From positions 1 to 64,000 of the forward strand of contig JBAYFO010000001.1 of assembly GCA_041667115.1 (NCBI GenBank): DNA of 64,000 nucleotides, in the 5' to 3' direction. Shown piece after piece: positions 61,616 to 64,000 of this stretch (positions within the stretch are counted from its first letter, which is position 1; every line of letters begins with the position of its first letter). Origin of the DNA: UBA1563 sp041667115. GTDB lineage: Bacteria > Bacteroidota > Ignavibacteria > Ignavibacteriales > Ignavibacteriaceae. A model generated the notes under the pieces. It saw nothing but the letters and a program-made list of their open reading frames with translations, did not search any database and was not told the origin of the DNA. Made by a program: the position numbers and the translations under genes.

Positions 61616-62877
61616 TTTGTGTCTTTTGTTTTATTGAAATTCAATTCTATCATATGCAATCCATTTATGAATTGGTAGGTGATTTCCATTCCATACATAT
61701 CACAAATCTTTTTAACAATTGCCAAGCCTAATCCCAAAGAATTTTGTAACTTTTCTCCATACACAAATCTCTTAAAATAGTTCTCCGGATTTTGTTTCGG
61801 TTCCTTCCCGTTGTTTTTAATAACCAAGACAGCATCATTCAGTGCAATAAATAATTCACCTCCGTGGATATTATGCTTTATCGAATTTGAGATGAGATTG
61901 CTTAAAAGGATATCCAACAAATTATCGTTGAATTCTATGTTAAGCTTTGAGCCAAGATTGGTGCGCAGCTTAATTTCTTTATTCTGGATCGCGTCCGAAA
62001 AATTATCGAGCGTTCTTTCAATTCTTTCACTTAAAAGAATTTTTTGTATTGGGAACAAATCTGCAGTATCTAATTTCGTTAAAAGAATAAGGGTACGGTT
62101 CAACTTGTCAAGTTTATCTGCATTGTTCATTATTGATTGCAGACTTGCCGGCAAATCGGGATCTGCAAATTCTTTTTGCAGGAGCAGCTCTATTTTTGCT
62201 TTTATTACTGCCACGGGAGTTTGAAGCTCGTGACTTAAGTTCTCCGAAAATTCTTTTAAAGATCGATATTCCTTTAACGCCTTCTCGGCTAATTTTGTTA
62301 GGGCTTTTGTTAGTTCATTAAATTCTTCGATGTTAGAATCTGCTAAAACAATCGAATCATTTTTATTTAGTGAAAACTTCTCAAGCTGCGTTAGATTATC
62401 ATAAAACGGCTTAAAAATTTTCCTTGCGGAATAACGGTTAATTAGTGAGAGGATAATTAACAGAAGTGTTAAAATGATGGTCAGAATAATGAGTATTGTT
62501 GAAAATAAATCTTCCTTTTCAATCAATGAATTCCGGACAGTTATTCTATAGTTTCTATCATTGATTTTTTTATAGACCGTATACTGTCTGTATGCTTCAT
62601 TATCGTTCTCGGATTCCAGATAAACCGTTGTATCCTTAAAGGCTGATTTGATATGAGGTTCGGTTGATAATTCTTTTATCTCAATCAGAGGTGGATATTC
62701 TGTTTTTATTCCGCGGGTAAGTTTTAGCGTTATTTCCGTAGCGGTATCTCTTAACTGTCCATCCGAGCTATCAGCTATTATCCAATCGACAGAGAAGTAA
62801 ATGGCGAATAATCCAACAATAAAGAGAACCGCAGTATTAAAAATGTAGTAAAGCGATATTTTATTTAAGAGTTTCAT
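61612..62877 (-). CDS. Sensor histidine kinase of the RND operon
   Basis: 421 residues. Membrane helices at about 10-30 and 126-147 enclose a sensor of about 95 residues. His216 in SENLSHELQTPVAVIKAK is the phosphoacceptor. LLSNLISNSIKH is the N-box, with an abbreviated G1 region (VIKNNGKEPKQN) and G2 LGLGLAIVKKIC. It overlaps both flanking genes by four bases. It most likely senses the pump substrate or envelope stress and phosphorylates the response regulator encoded before it. Confidence 0.92.
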   Translation of the reverse strand: MKLLNKISLYYIFNTAVLFIVGLFAIYFSVDWIIADSSDGQLRDTATEITLKLTRGIKTEYPPLIEIKELSTEPHIKSAFKDTTVYLESENDNEAYRQYTVYKKINDRNYRITVRNSLIEKEDLFSTILIILTIILTLLLIILSLINRYSARKIFKPFYDNLTQLEKFSLNKNDSIVLADSNIEEFNELTKALTKLAEKALKEYRSLKEFSENLSHELQTPVAVIKAKIELLLQKEFADPDLPASLQSIMNNADKLDKLNRTLILLTKLDTADLFPIQKILLSERIERTLDNFSDAIQNKEIKLRTNLGSKLNIEFNDNLLDILLSNLISNSIKHNIHGGELFIALNDAVLVIKNNGKEPKQNPENYFKRFVYGEKLQNSLGLGLAIVKKICDMYGMEITYQFINGLHMIELNFNKTKDTK

Positions 62878-63551
62878 CGCAGTGTAAATTTGTAGCCGAT
62901 ACCATAAACAGATTTCAAATAATCGCCGGCTCCGTTATCCTTCAACTTCTTTCTCAAATTCTTAATATGGGTATAGACAAAATCAAAATTGTCGAATGCG
63001 CTTGAATTATCACCCCAGACATGTTCAACAATCGCTTCTTTGTTCAACACTCTTTCTTTGTTGCTTATAAAGAATAAAAGCAAATCATACTCCCTTCGTG
63101 TTAATTCTATCGCAATATTCTTTATTGTCAGTTCTCTTTTATCAGTATCTATTTTCAATTCATTAATTTCAATAACCTTTCCGCCGTCAAACTGTTTCCT
63201 TCTAATTACTGATTTTATTCTTGCGTTTAGCTCAGCCAGGTGAAATGGTTTTGTTATATAATCATCTGCTCCTAAGTTCAACCCGGTAATTTTATCTTCT
63301 AAGGATTCTTTTGCGGAGATGATAATAATTCCACATTTCTGATTTACTTCTTTTAACTTCTTGACTAAATCAATTCCATTTCCGTCAGGCAGCATTAAAT
63401 CAACGAGGGCGCAGTCGTATTCGGAGAGATGGATTTTTTCAAACGCCTCTGAATATGAATGGGCAGATTCGATCAAATAGTCTTCTTCTTTTAAATACGA
63501 TGAGATCGTACCGGCTAAATCTTTTTCGTCTTCGATAAGTAATAGTTTCAT
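62874..63551 (-). CDS. OmpR-family response regulator of the RND operon
   Basis: 225 residues. The receiver domain has the acidic pair Glu7-Asp8, phospho-Asp51 in CALVDLMLPDGNG, and the conserved lysine in DDYITKPFHLAEL. The winged-helix output domain (about 130-225) contains RREYDLLLFFISNKERVLNK and the terminal SVYGIGYKFTLR. It is the first gene of the operon and would activate the pump genes. Its start sits a few bases behind a TATATTTG box. Confidence 0.94.
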   Translation of the reverse strand: MKLLLIEDEKDLAGTISSYLKEEDYLIESAHSYSEAFEKIHLSEYDCALVDLMLPDGNGIDLVKKLKEVNQKCGIIIISAKESLEDKITGLNLGADDYITKPFHLAELNARIKSVIRRKQFDGGKVIEINELKIDTDKRELTIKNIAIELTRREYDLLLFFISNKERVLNKEAIVEHVWGDNSSAFDNFDFVYTHIKNLRKKLKDNGAGDYLKSVYGIGYKFTLR

Positions 63552-63555
63552 GTTT

Positions 63556-63563
63556 CAAATATA
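63556..63563 (-). promoter_or_regulatory. Candidate -7 box of the RND operon
   Basis: TATATTTG on the minus strand matches TAnnTTTG directly in front of the response-regulator ATG. The leader would be only a few bases, and no -33 element is clear. Confidence 0.35.
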
Positions 63564-63726
63564 GCAAATCAATTCTGAAGAAATTTGGAAGTGTAGAGAT
63601 TCCCGGTTTCAATAAATAACGTTTTTAGCCTATCGTAATCTCCTGGTCCACCCGGCAGTGTCATTTTTATATAGTTTGAATTAACCCAAATAATATTTAT
63701 TTTCAAACGACAACTAAAATTTGTAA

Positions 63727-64000
63727 ATGAAAGCTATAGTCGTAACTCTTTTTTTTTCACAGTTTCTTGTTAATTCATGTGTCCATTCAAATTGTGCCAA
63801 GTCAGTTCAATTGTCTGGAACTCAACTTAACAGCTATAGTCAGATAAGTGAACTTGCTAAAGAGAAATATGGCGAGACTTTCACGCTTCAAGAGAATGAA
63901 ACAAAAGAATTTTATTTAGGTACCAACCGGGGCAAATCCTCTACAGAAACAGCGATAAAGTTTTTTGTTTATGAAAAAAAAACGCATAAGATCATTCATG
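63727..64000 (+). CDS. Exported/lipoprotein-like gene, partial at the right edge
   Basis: 91 codons are open from the ATG at 63727 to the window end. The N-terminus MKAIVVTLFFSQFLVNSCVH looks like a lipoprotein signal with Cys18. The mature part seen so far (QLSGTQLNSYSQISELAKEK and later KTHKIIH) has no recognised domain. It is divergent from the RND operon. The remaining coding part lies outside the window. Confidence 0.6.
   Translation, partial: MKAIVVTLFFSQFLVNSCVHSNCAKSVQLSGTQLNSYSQISELAKEKYGETFTLQENETKEFYLGTNRGKSSTETAIKFFVYEKKTHKIIH

Overview
The window reads as a chromosomal segment of a low-GC, free-living member of the Bacteroidota/Ignavibacteria lineage, with an Ignavibacteriales-type organism (Melioribacter/Ignavibacterium-like) as my best guess. 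The support is: a type IX secretion sorting-domain tail at the left edge; TAnnTTTG promoter boxes, the Bacteroidota -7 element; a 31-residue mS38/COX24-like peptide; a DUF4954 protein; DUF3943 and LA_2272-type exported proteins; and a stress-signalling set rich in SpoIIE phosphatases and STAS proteins. This is inference from gene content. There is no rRNA in the window to settle it.

Layout. 1-10.4 kb is signalling: a sensor kinase behind purA, an orphan STAS protein, an ECF sigma factor with its translationally coupled membrane anti-sigma factor, and a four-gene partner-switching operon (PP2C phosphatase, STAS antagonist, RsbW-like kinase, second PP2C phosphatase). 10.4-19.3 kb is core housekeeping: secDF, an oligoendopeptidase F, a CBS-less IMPDH/GMP reductase, an HU protein, a zinc-ribbon/TPR protein, the mS38-like peptide and tRNA-Thr(CGT). 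19.3-23.3 kb, directly behind the tRNA, is a decaying phage- or plasmid-like island. It holds a 5'-truncated phiEco32-type amidoligase, a zinc-finger protein, a class II glutamine amidotransferase with a zinc ribbon, a ribbon-helix-helix-like protein, a Gam-like protein and a frameshifted DUF932 gene.

23.5-34.8 kb is a nitric-oxide/anaerobic respiration cluster. Two paralogous Crp/Fnr regulators are each followed by a near-identical palindrome and a respiratory operon. The first operon encodes a non-canonical haem-copper reductase: its subunit II has lost the CuA ligands and its subunit I lacks the helix-VI histidine motif, so it is probably an alternative NO reductase. The second encodes DUF2249/DUF1858 proteins, two haem-copper-like membrane proteins, a DUF59 protein, a ferredoxin and a classical single-subunit quinol NO reductase. 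Cupin, GATase and DGC-domain zinc proteins trail behind.

34.9-46.1 kb holds a histidine-kinase relic, exported proteins, and a large minus-strand efflux operon: two TetR genes, a membrane fusion protein, an ABC ATPase, a TolC protein, a second ABC ATPase, two ABC-2 permeases and a methyltransferase. Two identical 19-bp operator copies flank the upstream TetR gene, one of them abutting a recognisable promoter. 46-47 kb is debris of a restriction-modification locus with small conserved ORFs. 47.2-56.3 kb has a pentapeptide-like 18-residue repeat protein, an ACP / ADP-forming acyl-CoA synthetase / DUF4954 operon, a GH128-like lipoprotein, a PepSY-like protein and a beta-propeller. 56.3-63.6 kb is an RND efflux operon (response regulator, kinase, TolC, fusion protein, RND pump). 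A partial lipoprotein-like gene runs off the right edge.
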